Of a stretch of DNA of 64,000 nucleotides, positions 46,191 to 59,039 are shown one piece after another. The position numbers were made by a program, and so were the translations under genes. The number at the start of each line of letters is the position of its first letter. Positions within the stretch are counted from its first letter, which is position 1. The notes beneath the pieces were generated by a model. It was not told the DNA's origin, made no database searches, and saw only the letters and a list, made by a program, of their open reading frames with translations. This DNA is from Mytilisepta virgata. Lineage: Eukaryota; Mollusca; Bivalvia; Mytilida; Mytilidae. The stretch spans positions 2,480,001 to 2,544,000 of the forward strand of contig JAPWFG010000018.1 of assembly GCA_028015205.1 (NCBI GenBank), in the 5' to 3' direction.

Positions 46191-48430
46191 GAAAAGGTAT
46201 TGTATAAATTAAAAGTAGTAAAGTACGAAAATGTTCACCTTAAACTGTTTGATATCTTCAGGTTTTGCATATTTTGAACTTTAGACTCGTGGATGCATAC
46301 CCAATACACTTTAATTTTCCCGTGAATGTCTTTAACAACGCAAAGCTTCGTTTTAACAAATACGATACAGTACATTTCCTCTTAAGATTTGTTTGCGATA
46401 TTGATATGCCTTCAGACCTAGTTTTTTCAGATATTGAAACTGATTTGGATGAAATGGAGCCAAAAATTAATATTTTCATATTTTTCAGCTTAATAGTTTG
46501 TAAATAATAAAGTTAACTACATGGCATCTCTAAATACCAAGACATGGTCCTGGGATTAATAATGATGGAAAATTGAATGGGAATATTTCGGAAAAACCTT
46601 ATATTTTAAGATGTTATTAAAACATTTTCCTGAGAGATGATATGACATTATAATATTTATATTATTTCCGGGTTGTATTTTCTCCCCTCCTACTGTAATA
46701 TACTTCCTTATTTTGTTTGTTTATATTATATTTCCTTTCATATTCGATATTCGATATTTTTTCTAGTCAGTTAAATAATATCTGTATCTTCATGTTTCAT
46801 CTTATAAACTTCCCTTTAACTCTTAAGTACACATTTCCGAGAAATACTGTTGTTAATACAAATATAATGCAACAGTTGTTACGGTCGAGAAATCAGGTAT
46901 AGTGTGGAATTTGTGAAAACGTTTGCCTGTGATAATTCTTCTAAAGTCAGTTTTAAATCCTTACTCAAAAGATCAAGGTAAGCCTTTACAATTTTAATGA
47001 CATTTTGTCATAACGTAGAATTAAAATAGTTGAATATAATCAACATTTTTTAAAATAATTACCGTTAATTTTATTTTAACCAAAAAAAAAAAAAAAACGT
47101 TTGAAAATACACTGTATATTGAATATACTGGAAATATTAGACATTTACAGAATGTTTTTTATAATAGAGTACATATTTTAATCCGGAATTTTATGTATAA
47201 CATGTTGCTGGCTTGACCAATGATGCGAGCATAGCAATAGCCCTCAGAAACTCATTCCCAATTCTAACTCTAAAGTTATAATTTGACTTTACTTACTTCC
47301 GTTTTCGGCAAACGAAACCTTTTATAGCCTTAGTGTGTAGAACAATATGGCCATATTCGCTTTAATAAATAAATTCATTTCGGATTGCATAATGGCTGCC
47401 CCCATTAAACAAAGAATTTTCTAAATGAGCAATATGCTCCAAATAGCGCTCGCTATTAAATGCAATTTAGACAGAAGGAAAAAATGCACGATTCCTTCAC
47501 GCTTAAGACTTTTTTTGTATTTTTCGAAGAATATGCTCATGTTCGCAAGCGAAGGCTAATTTATCCGTCCCCTTCCAACCTCTTTGTGTCCCATTCCACC
47601 CCTTTTTGAAATAGGTTTCATAACTTATTGAACTCATATGGCAAAATGTTTGGTACTTTATTCATGGCATTTACATCACGTGACTTCAGCCCTTTTAAAC
47701 AAATTACCTTTTGTTAGATCGAAAATGACAAAATTGTCTGAACTACGGATATTCGAGTCGTTTCATGTCTCTGTTCTTAAACCTATTTGTCTATGAAAAC
47801 TTCCTTTGGTAGATATTTACAAATTGTTTGTTTAATTCTGAGGGTAAAAGCTTAAGATTTGAAGGATTACGCTATGGGAGACTTGAAATTTTCATGTTTT
47901 AAAAACATTTTGGACGAAAAGTTATGGAAGCAGGTGAGATAAAAGTTATTTCCTCATAAATTCGTCCTCCAATGTGGTTCCATACGCGGACAATTTATGC
48001 ATGATCTCACCTTGTATCTGTATTTGTTGTTTGAATTTGCATTTTTCACTAATTTTTGGTTAATTCATAGAGCAGTTATTCTGCGGTTACGCTTCAGTTT
48101 TTTAAACTGACTTGACGGAAAGTTTTCAATGCTGACAATGGTCATTTGCACACGAAAAGAAAGCTAATATTGTATACAATGTACCTAAATGCGGACAAAC
48201 TGCTTATGAGTTACAAGAATTTGAATATTTGGATTTCAATTTTGGAGCAAGTATAATGCTTTGTACTGAATGTGGTCAGAGAAATCCAAAACGGCCGCTA
48301 TGCAAATTAGCAAGGTATCCGCAACTTTGCCATAGGTTGTTTTTGTCCCGAAGAACCATGAATTATTTGGTCGTAAGGCAAACAGTAACCAATCAATCAT
48401 TAACAAAAAATCAAATTGTCTGATTTGTAC
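46191..48430. repeat. Duplicated block, segment Y, copy B
   Basis: Colinear with 50223-51640: shared TATGCCTTCA(G/T)GACCTAGTTTT-type block, GAGATTATATGAC-type block, CCTTTCATATT and then the SINE-like tail. It is interrupted by a 698-bp insertion at 47637-48334. Open frames here (for example 46265-46507) are not preserved in copy C, so no gene is called. Confidence 0.75.
47637..48334. mobile_element. 698-bp insertion with 9-bp inverted ends
   Basis: TATGGCAAA (47637) and TTTGCCATA (to 48334) form perfect inverted ends exactly at the points where copy B departs from and rejoins copy C (51503-51515). The interior is unrecognised. No clear target duplication is visible. Confidence 0.55.
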
Positions 48431-49261
48431 GCGGATCTGTACCTGAAAGTCCTACAGATTGTCACGAATTCACCTGTAAATATATAGGGCTGTACAATGG
48501 GATAGTGCCGTGTTCGAGACTAAGTACAAAGAAGAATTTGATTAAACAGTTAGTAGATACTGTTACAAAAGAGTTGTATAGTCCTATAACTCTAGGAGGA
48601 TACACGTACTTAAAAGTGCAAGTTAAATTTTATGTAAATATAAATATGAAATTAACAGCTGGTAATTCTGTGAATCGTAAAATGAGATGCAATCATTTGA
48701 AAAACAACAAACTGAATAACAGTAGGGCTCAACAATGACGTATCAACCAATCAGATTTATAAACCACGCTTTAAAAACCAATACAGTATGATTACAAACA
48801 AGTTGAATGTTTGCTAGAACGGCAAAATTAGACTGAACGGTACATATTTTTGATAGCAGGTTCAATATGTGCTCGTTTAAATGTAAACCTAGCTAAGGCT
48901 CTCGTAGGTGCAGTTCGGATGCGGTCGGTCTATTAAACGAAAATATATGTTGCACTACAAATCACATTCTTCATTCCAAATGTAAAAAATTGAATTTCCT
49001 TGTATAATTTTGATGGATGACTTTCATTTCAGGAATAAATTGCAAAGTTTATAGTAAAACGACTTCTTACATCTTTTCATTTCTATTCCGATGTTAATGT
49101 GACGTCAATCGGTCTGTTTGAGAATAACTCACTCTGATTTAAAATAAACTTTATTTCAACAAATCAAAAATTTTGGCTAGTTTGCATAAACTAACGAAAT
49201 ACTGTTTTAAATAGACTTCCTTTTCTTTTAAAAACAAATGACAGAAAAAGAAAACAATTAA
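48430..49261. other. Intervening stretch, nothing firmly recognised
   Basis: Joins segment Y copy B to the third element copy. A 77-codon open frame (48505-48738) shows no domain. Confidence 0.35.
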
Positions 49262-50222
49262 CAAATCAACCGGACATAATTCTGAAAGAGGGTCATCTAA
49301 TTAAGGACCATTGGTGCCATGTCTGGTTACAGTTGGCTCAGTGGTTTCAAACGAGAAGATTTTTTAATGAAATTTCCCATAGGGTCCTATCTGAAACTAA
49401 CTTCGGATGATGGATGGATGAATTATTGTTTAACGGCCAGTGGCAACCACGTGCATATCAGGACGAGAACATGTTGATATGATAATGAATATGATCCCTG
49501 CTTTGTACTAGACCGACACGCTAAGTCGGAATTTTAATGCGCTAGCTCACGAGGTAACTGTCCGCAGGAAGACATATCACCTCACTCGGACACATTACAC
49601 TGACTCCGAGCCGACCAGTCTTTGCTCTTATTCCTAGATACCGCGTGCTTGGCGGAGAAGCAGCAAATACCAATTTTAATGTTTTTGGTTTGACCCGGAC
49701 GGGGATCGAACCAGCGACATTCCGCACTCGGGGTGAGTAGGCCATTTTGGTTGAAAGTCTGGGTCATGGGGCACAGTTCTGAAAGAAGACCACCTAATGA
49801 CCATTGCGTCAAAGTCTGGTTCCAATTGGCTTCGTAGATTCAGATAAGTTTTTTGTTTAAATAAATGTTCCTACACGGTCCAATGTTAAAATATGTTCGG
49901 CTGTGGCGGCATTCTTGGTTGATAGTCCGGATCTCCAGACACAAATCTGAAAGAGGATATCTACGAATATTTTCGGCCAAGTTTTATTCTATCTGGCGCG
50001 TCTGATCCACAGAAAAAGATTTTTAAAACTCATCCCCTTTTCCTATTTTCAGTAATAGCATCCATGTCGATTGGAAGTCGGGGACGCCGGAACCCAACGA
50101 CCATCGACTAAAGTTGGCTGAGTGCTTTCAGAGGAAAATATATTTTTGTAATTGACGGACTGACGAACGACGACGGACGCAAAGTGATTGCAAAAGGTAA
50201 CATGGACTTTTACGCCAGGTGT
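49262..50222. mobile_element. Non-autonomous element with ~165-bp internal repeats, copy C (5'-truncated, interrupted)
   Basis: Starts inside a unit (CATAATTCTGAAAGAGGGTC) and ends with ACGACGGACGCAAAGTGATT and CCAGGTGTGATAAAAAG, a decayed version of the copy B end. A tRNA-derived SINE splits one unit at about 49409-49746. Confidence 0.65.
49409..49746 (-). mobile_element. tRNA-derived SINE
   Basis: On the minus strand the head has an A-box-like TGGCCTACTCACCC (49744-49731) and a B box GGTTCGATCCC (49712-49702), about 20 bases apart, forming an internal RNA polymerase III promoter. A body of about 270 bp follows, ending in a GGCCGTTAAACAATAATTC block and an (ATCC)n-type tail at 49410-49420. 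A headless relative is at 10490-10620. It is inserted in element copy C. Confidence 0.75.
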
Positions 50223-51640
50223 GATAAAAAGAAAAAAGGAATTATACAAATTCAACGCAATAGGATATGCTGATTTAATGAATTCGATAAAGTACGGTCC
50301 CTCTATCGAGTTTTTGTAATATTTTGCCATATGGTTATGCCTTCATGACTTAGTTTTACAGACATTGAAGCTGAATTTGATGTAATGGACCCACAAATCC
50401 TTCATATTTTTAACGTAAAGGTTTTTAACTAAGATAATTGACTACATGGCTCTCTGATTATCAAATGTAGCAAACATCAATTATAATATTTATAATTTAG
50501 TTTCTTTAAATTTAACGGGGTTATTTCAGAACAGAACCTGAAATTTGAGGATGTTATTAATTTTTTGTGAGAGAGATTATATGACCTTATAATGTTTATA
50601 TCATGACCACGTTATTATCCCCCTTCTACTGTGTCATGTTTCCTTAATTTGTTTGTATTATACAATTTCCTTTCATATTGATATTTTCTCTGTTCAGTTA
50701 AATAATTTCTGTATCTGGAAATTTCATCTCATAAACTTCCCTTTAAATCATCAGTATTTCGGAGAAATACTGTTGTCTATACGAAAATAAATAATGAGAA
50801 ATCACCTTCCTTCTTTTCAACAAATTGAACAAACATAATGCAGGCGTTGGTAAAGTTGATAAATTTTGTATAATGTACATTTTGTGAAACTTTTTACCTG
50901 TAACATTCTTAAAAAAAGAAGAATTTGATCATTTGGTTAACATACTGTACTGGTTTTTAGATCGTGATTTATACACTAGTGTCAGGATAACAAGTTTATC
51001 AATATAGAATTTTGACAACTTTGAAATTTAATGTTATACACACGTATAAAATAAACATATAGAAAACTTTGTCAACTTTATATTTATATTTGTTAATACT
51101 CCGGAAATCAGTTTTACCCAAAAGATCAAGGTAATCCTTTACAATTTTAATGACAATTTTTCAGAACGTAGAAATAAAATACTTGAATATAATCAAAATT
51201 TAAAAACATTACCATAAATATATGCCCATTATTTTTTTTTATCAAAATAACGTCTCAAAAGGCCCCGTATGTCGAATATACTTGAAATTTCGGACTTTAA
51301 TTGTTTTTTGTAATAGAGATGCATATTTTAATCCAGATTTGTTATGTATATTAAATGCATTTCAGAAAAAACCAGGCACGATCCCTGCACGTTTAAGACC
51401 CTTTCTGTATTTTCCCGTTAAACGCTAAATTATTTATTAAATTATCCAATCCCTTCCAACTTCTTTGTGTCAAATTCCACTCCTTTTTTAAATAGATTTG
51501 ATAACTTGTTGAACTTGTTCTTGTCCTGAAGGACCATGAATTATTTGGTCGTGAGGCAAACAACAATCAATCAATCAATCAATCATTCCAAAAAATTTAG
51601 ATTGTCTGATCTATACGCGGATTTACATCTGTAAATATAT
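50223..51640. repeat. Duplicated block, segment Y, copy C
   Basis: Colinear with 46191-48430 but without the 698-bp insertion. It ends with the SINE-like 3' end at 51372-51592. Confidence 0.75.
51372..51592 (+). repeat. SINE-like 3' end with (ATCA)n tail
   Basis: CACGATCCCTGCACG, CCCTTCCAACTTCTTTGTGT, GATAACTTGTTGAA, GACCATGAATTATTTGGTCG and then a CAATCAATCAATC tail. It is the best-preserved of three related ends in the window (see 33985-34228; the copy at 47483-48400 is interrupted). The class (SINE) is inferred from the tail and short length. Confidence 0.6.
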
Positions 51641-52635
51641 AGTTCTGTCAGTAAAGTTTTTTAACGTTTTTAGTGGAAGTAACGTAGTAGTAAGTTGTGT
51701 GGTTTCCATAATTGACATTGCAAACATGTCATTCATTAAACCGACGCGAATGAACACTAGAAGACGACGTTGGTGCACAGCAACCTGACCTCATCCTTGA
51801 AACTGATCTAATAATCTAATTCCTGGTGCCAGTCCATGGTACTGACAGTAGGAACCTATACGATCAAGGGAAATACAAACGAAGTATCCAGTAAATATAT
51901 AAGAATGACAAGTTTTTTCTTTTTTCTCGATTTATCAGGTTTATTATGCGATGAACAAGTAGGGCGAGTCCGATGACAAACCTGAGAAAGTAAGTATCAG
52001 AAAATAAATTGCCATTATTCCCTTTATCGATAATATTTACCAAATTATTTAGGTCTGAAATTTTAAGATAAATAAAAAGAGTAGCCTTTTCAGCGAACGT
52101 AAAGTGGAAGTAAATATTGATATTACATTAATGAAGTTATGATCATTTGATTCATTAAATTGGCTGGCATAAACAAAGAAAAACGATATCTATGCATATC
52201 AACGTGGCGTGACCCTTGACACTGACGCGAAAATTCTATTCTCTGTGTCAGTCCATGTTATTATTATTATCATCAAAGAAAATTTACGAATAATATCGAT
52301 ATCTCTAAAAAAAACTCCTCCAGCTGTTTCAAACATGTTATATGGAATTAGTGTCATCTAAACATGTCCTGAACGCATTACAGTATGTCTTAAATTGGCT
52401 TGAAATTTGATGATTGTTGCTAGTCATAGCACGGAAGTAAGGTATTTTGTCCCAGGTGTGACTTCAATGAACATTGAGCAAGATTGGTAAATAATACAAT
52501 ATAGAAGAAAATATATCAGTCAGGATGGTTTTAGTTGTTTTTAATTGTTATAAATATTTTATGCAATGCAGCGAAATACATGCATTTATTTTTAATTAAT
52601 GCTGTAGAACAAATACATTCGTTTTGAGGTTAAAC
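51640..52635. other. Low-information stretch with a candidate small exon
   Basis: 51660-51860 and 52100-52260 look like diverged duplicates (TGACC.T...TTGA.ACTGA and CAGTCCATG blocks). At 51950-51988 a 39-base segment lies between a good acceptor (TTTTTCTCGATTTATCAG) and a strong donor (AAA/GTAAGTAT). All longer frames through it are stopped, so if real it would be an untranslated or start-bearing exon. Confidence 0.2.
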
Positions 52636-52638
52636 ATT

Positions 52639-52799
52639 GATTCTCCTTCAGGTACAAGTGAGTTATGAAATTTCTTCATCCGAGATAGTTAATTGTTTTT
52701 ATTTTCAACACACGAGCTTCAGCAAGCCTGTTAAAATCTAGGATTTAACTATCTAGGGTTGATAAATTCCATAACTCACGATTTAATTGAAGGAGAATC
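52639..52799. mobile_element. Short MITE-like palindrome (~160 bp)
   Basis: GATTCTCCTTCA at the left is perfectly inverted as TGAAGGAGAATC at the right. Inner parts also pair (GTGAGTTATGAAATTT with AAATTCCATAACTCAC, and TAGTTAA with TTAACTA). The whole segment can fold into one long hairpin. The flanks show no certain target duplication. Confidence 0.6.
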
Positions 52800-53888
52800 T
52801 GATTCTCAAGAACATTTCATTGCGGAACTTCTCTAGTTTATCATTCCGATAAAAGTAAAATCCGTGAAAAGCGGTTGGGGAAATTGCACGAGACCTTTCA
52901 TACCCGTGGGAATTAAATAATTATTAACCAATGGTCTAAAAACTGCGGAAATGCAGCAAGAATGGGAAAAAAATAATAAGGTTTTTTGCACAAAGAGTGC
53001 AGCAGAAGGAAACTTTAAGATGACTATGCAAGAATGTTTAACCTGGAAGATAAGATTCAAAATTGAAATGCACCACACATGCATATAAATACATGTAACA
53101 TTAGGAATTGGACATTTTCAATAGAAATTCAATCATACCAATAAACATACATTTTATGATTGTTTCCTAATAATATGACAAGCAAATCCTTTAATTTCAA
53201 GTGTTTCTTAATTTAAGGTTTTTGCATTTACAAAATGTCAAAATGACCAAACAAGTAAAGTGAAAAATAAAATCAATTCTATTTTTTCCCCTTCCCACCC
53301 CAAAAGAAATCAAATATAATTAAGAGAACAATTGAAGGTCTTTCCACCCCAATTACAGATTTGTTGATAAAAAAAATGAGGTTTAAAATGTAATTGTTGG
53401 TTTTAGAGCATAGCTAAACTTTCAGTGATTTCAGATATATGGTTCTATGTACTGAAATAAGGGAGGTATTATGCTACTTCCCGTATTACAAATATCACTT
53501 CTGGTTTGATATGATAGGTAATTTCACAATTGTTAAAAAAATATATGGACTAGTAGTTTGAATAACTAAGAAAAACATTTATTTCTTGTTAACTAAATGT
53601 TTGTGATGAATTATACTTTTTTGCACTATAAACATCAAAAACCTCATTAATGTGACCTTATGAATTAACAATTCTAGACGTTTTCATGGGTTGTAACATT
53701 GTCACATTAATTAACATTCCAATATATCCAAAACGTCTGAAAACGTCTACAGAAATAATAACGTTGACAGAAATGACGTCATCAAAAGTAGTGCCTGAAT
53801 TTCACGCTTTCAATACTTTTAATTGCTTTAAAAATCTGAAAAAAACTTCTAAAGTGTGAAAAAATGCAAAATCCGTAATATAGGTCAT
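52800..53888. other. Intergenic stretch, nothing recognised
   Basis: No exon or RNA gene seen. Around 53645-53770 short inverted phrases occur (TAGACGTTTTCA against repeated AAAACGTCT), possibly a small decayed fold-back. Confidence 0.35.
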
Positions 53889-55320
53889 GACCTTGACCTT
53901 TGACCTTGTAACCTTTTTCAAGGTCATTGGTCGTTTAGGTCATTTTAGAAGACCCGATGCCATTATTATGTACCATTATCAAGTTATAAACCTTAAGTTT
54001 GAAAATTCTAGGCGCAATTACTCTCAAAAGATGACGTCATACAACTTCAACTCAAATGTAACAAAGTTGCGCATCAACGTCCTAAACATTTCCACCATTA
54101 CATTTCCTTGGCTATTTAGAACCATTTCAGAGGAGTAGTGATAACAAGCAAATGTCAAATAATAGAACTTGACCTTGACCTTTGACCTTGATGCCAATTT
54201 GAAGGTTATAAATCCCTGATGTTAAAACAAAAGACCCCATGCCTTTATCATGTACCATTGTTGAGAAATAAACGAAAAACGAAAATTTAAACGTTCTAGG
54301 GGCAATTACGCCTATAAAATGACGTCATACAACTTTTTCTCAAAATTAACAAAGCTAGGTCTCAACGTCCTTAACATTTTCTCCTTTACATTTTATCAGC
54401 TAACTTTTACCGTTTCAGAGGAGAAGCGATAACAAGCAAAAGTCAAAATTTAGAACTTGACCTTGACCTTTGACCTTGATGCCAATTTGAAGGTTATCAA
54501 TTCTTGATGTCAGAACAAAAGACCCAATGCCTTTATCATGTACCATTGTTGCGACATAAACGAAAAACCGAAAATTTAAACTTTCTGGGGGCAATTACGC
54601 CTATAAAATGACGTCATACAACTTTTATGCAAATGTAACAAAGCTAGGTCTCAACGTCCTTAACATTTTTTCAATACATTTTATCAGCTATCTTTTACCG
54701 TTTCAGCGGAGAAGCGATAACAAGCAAAAGTCACAATTTAGAACTTGACCTTGACCTTTGACCTTGATGCCAATTTGAAGGTTATCAATCCTTGATGTCA
54801 GAACAAAAGACCCCATGCCTTTATCACGTACCATTGTTGAGACATAAACGAAAAACCGAAAATTTAAACCTTCTGGGGGCAATTACGCCTATAAAATGAC
54901 GTCTTTTATGCAAATGTAACAAAGCTAGGTCTCAACGCCCTTAACATTTTCTTCATTACATTTTATCAGCTATCTTTTACCGTTTCAGAGGAGAAGCGAT
55001 AACAAGCAAAACTCGAAATTTAGAACTTGACCTTGACCTTTGACCTTGACCTCATTTTCCTTGTTAGGGGTCATGGACCCTAAATATAAAGTTTCATGTT
55101 GATATCTTAACTCTAAATAACAATTTGTATCATACACCAAAAGTGAAAGTCGTTTGAAGGGAAATAACTCCTATGAAATGTCGTCAGATCCTTTCCGACT
55201 AATGGAACAAAGTTGCGCACAGATACACTGAAGATATTGCAAAAGATTTTGGGTCGATATCTTTTACGGTTTTAGAGATATAGCGATAACAACAAAAAGG
55301 GGACGCGGGGGGATAACTCC
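53889..55320. repeat. Tandem array, 282-288-bp unit, with AGGTCA direct repeats
   Basis: GACCTTGACC begins units at 53889, 54171, 54459, 54747 and 55029 (spacing 282, 288, 288, 282). Each unit carries TGACCTTTGACCT, on the other strand AGGTCAAAGGTCA: a perfect direct repeat with one-base spacer, with a further AGGTCA half-site adjacent. Other shared blocks are TGCCTTTATCATGTACCATT, AAAATGACGTCAT and TACCGTTTCAGAGGAGAAG. The middle three units are the most alike. Confidence 0.9.
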
Positions 55321-57500
55321 TATAAAAATAAGTGTCCGGTCTTTGAATCCATTCACATGTATTTATTTTGATTTAAAAAATGCAAACTACGCATGCGCCG
55401 TTCCAGAACTGGAGTACATTTGATATACTGCGCATGCACCGTCTTTATGACCATACCAGAGAGGTATTTGGTCATAATGACGCGAGAACAAACAGTGCAC
55501 ATGGCCCGTCCTGAGGACGAAAAGAGTAGCGGTCCTGGGCCTTGTCTTCACAACAGTCATTAAGACAGGTCTGTCTTCAAGTTAAATTTATTCTGAGTGT
55601 ATGACCAAACAGACCAGTCATAAGCTCTGATCCAACTTAACTTAGAACGGTCATAATCTGTTTCAAATCTGTTTGAGGATGATGTTTTAAATGATCCGCA
55701 CTGTAGTTAATACATTTTGTGTGTACATAAATACATAAGCCAAGATGGTTTCATCTTTTACTTAATTAAAATATAGATGACACAATGCATTAGCATTTAT
55801 AAGTTCTAATTGAAAAGAATTCTAAATCAAAAAATTTAAATGGGCATTTAATTGCTGACAAAATTATATAACATATATTTTTAACGACACGTGATGCGTC
55901 TTTTGACACAAATTAACCGAAAATTACAATAAGAATGCATCTGTTTAAAGACGATGCAATAGCCTTAGGGAATGTTGACAAGATTTAAATACGCAAAGGG
56001 AAATATATCAAACTCTGAGTTAAGGGAAGTAAAATAATTGAGTATTGAACACTGTAAAGTGTATATATTTAGGAAGAAAACCACTTAGACACCTTTTATT
56101 CTGCAAGTAGTTTAGTCACAAAGCAGTTAGTCATGCAATGAAATGCAGATCCTCTACGGTTTAATATAGTAACAGTGTCTTGATGAAGAGCTTTTCAACT
56201 GAGATGTACTTCCTTTACAATATACAATAAAAACCCATTTTTCAAAAGAGTGTATTAACTATTCATAGGACAGATATTAATTCGTTGACCCTGCAATCAA
56301 GAACAAATAACAAAATCTTAGCGAAACATAATTCGAAAATATTTAAGAACACTTAACTATTAGATCTGCGGAGAGCAAAGGAAGTAAACCCTGCTCTCGG
56401 AATTTTTTATGCAGCATCCATCCGCGTGAAATTATGCATGTGCTCCTTAATTCGTATTCCCTGCATAACTACATCACGTGAAGAACAATATACTCTTGTA
56501 ATAAAATAACGTCAACGCGCTTAACAGTTTTGATCTACACCCGATTTGGTTTGGTAACACATTTTCGTTTTCTATTTATTTTGTTAGTTTAGTTTAAACT
56601 GATTTATGTATAATGGAATGGAAAGCAAGTTTTACCAACTTATCCTAATCCCTCTCCTCTCCACTTCGCTGGTGCGAGAGCCACTCGTATAGAAGCATTT
56701 TAGCCTGTTCTTTTTATTCATATTATCAACTAATATTATTAGAGTAACTTGTCTTTAAGAGATTTGTTTCTTTCAGCATACATTTACCATTCTGTATTAA
56801 CCCGATTTCAAAATCATCAAAAACAAGTTTACTTCTTATAAAGCAATTTATCTGTTGTCCAGGTCCTCGTAAAACATGATGAAAATGTATCTACTTCTTA
56901 GTTTGACTATCAAACGTTCCGTTAGAGAACTGATAAGAGGCAATGCCAGTAAGTTCCAGGCAGAAGTGTTCAATGAAAAAAAATAAAATTTTTGCAATTT
57001 ATTTTTTTCCAGCCCAGACTAACATACTGACTGAGAAAATATAGTTTTTATGTAATTTTTTTATCATTACCACCTTTTTAATGATGAAATTCAATATATG
57101 GGCTCAATCGGTGGATTTTCAATGAAACGTGTTTTTCAGTAATTTTCAATTATCCATAGCAAACAGAGAACAACAGTTTGGACCCATCTATCTAAATGGA
57201 AGTTTAGACCAATACCGCAACTTCAAGTAACAAAAAGAAAATTGCTGGTATCTCCTAATCTATCTGTAAACTAAGCAGATAAAGTCAAATAATTATGAAA
57301 ATGGCAACAATAATGAATAAACACTCTTTTTACAAATAGTTTAGTAAATCTATGAAAAAGACTGCACAGTTTGCAACAGAATGGTTTTTTTTTACCTGTA
57401 TTTGGCATAGATAAACAATTAAAAATGAATTCTGAAAGTCTACCAAGACTGCGCATGCAAAAGAGTAGTAATTTATGGTTAAAATCTTGGTTTTTGAAAT
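55321..57500. other. Intergenic stretch, nothing recognised
   Basis: No exon, RNA gene or transposon end was seen. Near 55390-55440 GCGCATGC-type palindromes occur twice (GCATGCGCC and GCGCATGCACC), the only GC-rich spot here. Confidence 0.4.
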
Positions 57501-57980
57501 TAAATTGCTGAAAACTGGAAAATTGCCCTATTTTCCCTATTTGGACGCTGACATATAAACTAGATTACAAGATATGTTGGAAATAAACTGTTTCAAATTA
57601 TTTTATTGAAAAATATAATGTTTCATAAATTATGATTGCTTTTTCTGAGGAAAATTTCATTTTTATTGAAAAATCACTGAAAACTGGAAAATAGTTTTAG
57701 CTGCAATTTGTATTCGATGACACCATTACTAGATTACCAAATATGTTGAAAATAAGTGTTTTTAAAAAATAAAGTTAAAAAACATATGTAATATGGTTAT
57801 TTTTGGGGGAAAACCATAGTTTTTTTCAGATAAAATTGCTGAAAACTGGAAAATTGCTCTCATTTCTATGTTTGGATGATGACATTTATATAGATTACAA
57901 GATATGTTGGAAAGCAACTGTTTCAAAGTATATAATTGAAAAATATAATTTATCATAAATAATGATGGCTTTTGGGGGGG
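57500..57980. repeat. Tandem repeat, 162-169-bp unit, about three copies
   Basis: CTGAAAACTGGAAAAT occurs at 57508, 57677 and 57839. Each is followed by a TAGATTAC(A/C)A(G/A)ATATGTTG block and a TATTGAAAAATATAAT-like block. Confidence 0.8.
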
Positions 57981-58429
57981 GGGAGAGATTGCATTTTTTT
58001 AATAAATAATACCTACAATAAAGATTTTTAGTCCTCAGATACCTTATCGTATAACATTTGTGACCCTTATCTCGTTTTAAATCCATATCTTAGCAACTGT
58101 AATACCCAGGCCAACCATATTTCGTCGATAGATAGTTCTTAGTAGATACATGCCAGTCTGACAGCTGGCTTGGGACCTTGACCTCAATTTCATGCCTGGG
58201 TGCCTTTGTCACATTTTCGTGGTTAAGTCTATTTCTCAGCAACTATAATACCGTGACCCACCATATTTGTCAGTAGATAGTTCTTGATTGGTAAATGTCA
58301 AGTCTGACACCTGAATGTTCATACTTGACCTCAATTTCATGGTAGAAAGACCTACGTCGCGTTTTCATGGTTAAGTCCATTTCTTAGCAACTGTAATACC
58401 TAAGCACACCATATTTGGTCTATAGATAG

Positions 58430-59039
58430 TGTTACGGCCGAAATCACCTTTAAATTGTAGCCAACAAAAGACACAAATCAATAATAAAAATTAACAAGAT
58501 TTATTATATACAAGTTTACAAAATAATATTACACAAAATAAAATGTCAACTTAACTGTTCAAAATCCTCCGTCTTTTCCTAATCCGGAATTCTTCTCGTC
58601 ACTGTTGCGGGAATCCAAACGGAATATTATATCCATTCAGTCACAATCTAGTATGATGTAACGAAAATGAAAGTCTGTCAAGTACGATGTGTGAAACGTA
58701 AATAAATCCAACAGCTGAGAAGACAAGAATGTCTATCTCTGGTCCGATAAATGATATTCTGAAAGTCTAACTTTCTTGTCCGTATATATACTGTAGAACG
58801 GAAACTTCTGGAATACGGTAGAAGTTTGAATTACACCAGAATTATTACGTAAGTCAAATAGAAAGTTCTAGTCATTCCATTAGTATCTTTTATTGTTCCA
58901 GTGATTTCTAAACTGCGCAGTTATAACATTATTTGGTAAACAACTACAAGTATTATGTAAACATAGTATACCTGTTATAAGGCTACGCAAAACAAATTAG
59001 GCCAAGATAAATAAATATAATAATTACAATATTATAACA
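58430..59039 (-). mobile_element. Solo LTR of the Gmr1-like retrotransposon family
   Basis: 610 bp, aligned over its full length with the LTRs at 3691-4299 and 9103-9711 but with tens of substitutions and small indels. It is flanked by ATAG on both sides (58426-58429 and 59040-59043), a 4-bp duplication like that of the complete copy. No internal sequence is present, so it most likely arose by LTR-LTR recombination after an older insertion. Strand is given as for the complete element, since the LTR lies in the same orientation. Confidence 0.93.

Noticed and set aside
49702..49744. tRNA gene
   Set aside because: A and B boxes are present, but the acceptor and anticodon stems do not form and the sequence continues into a SINE body.
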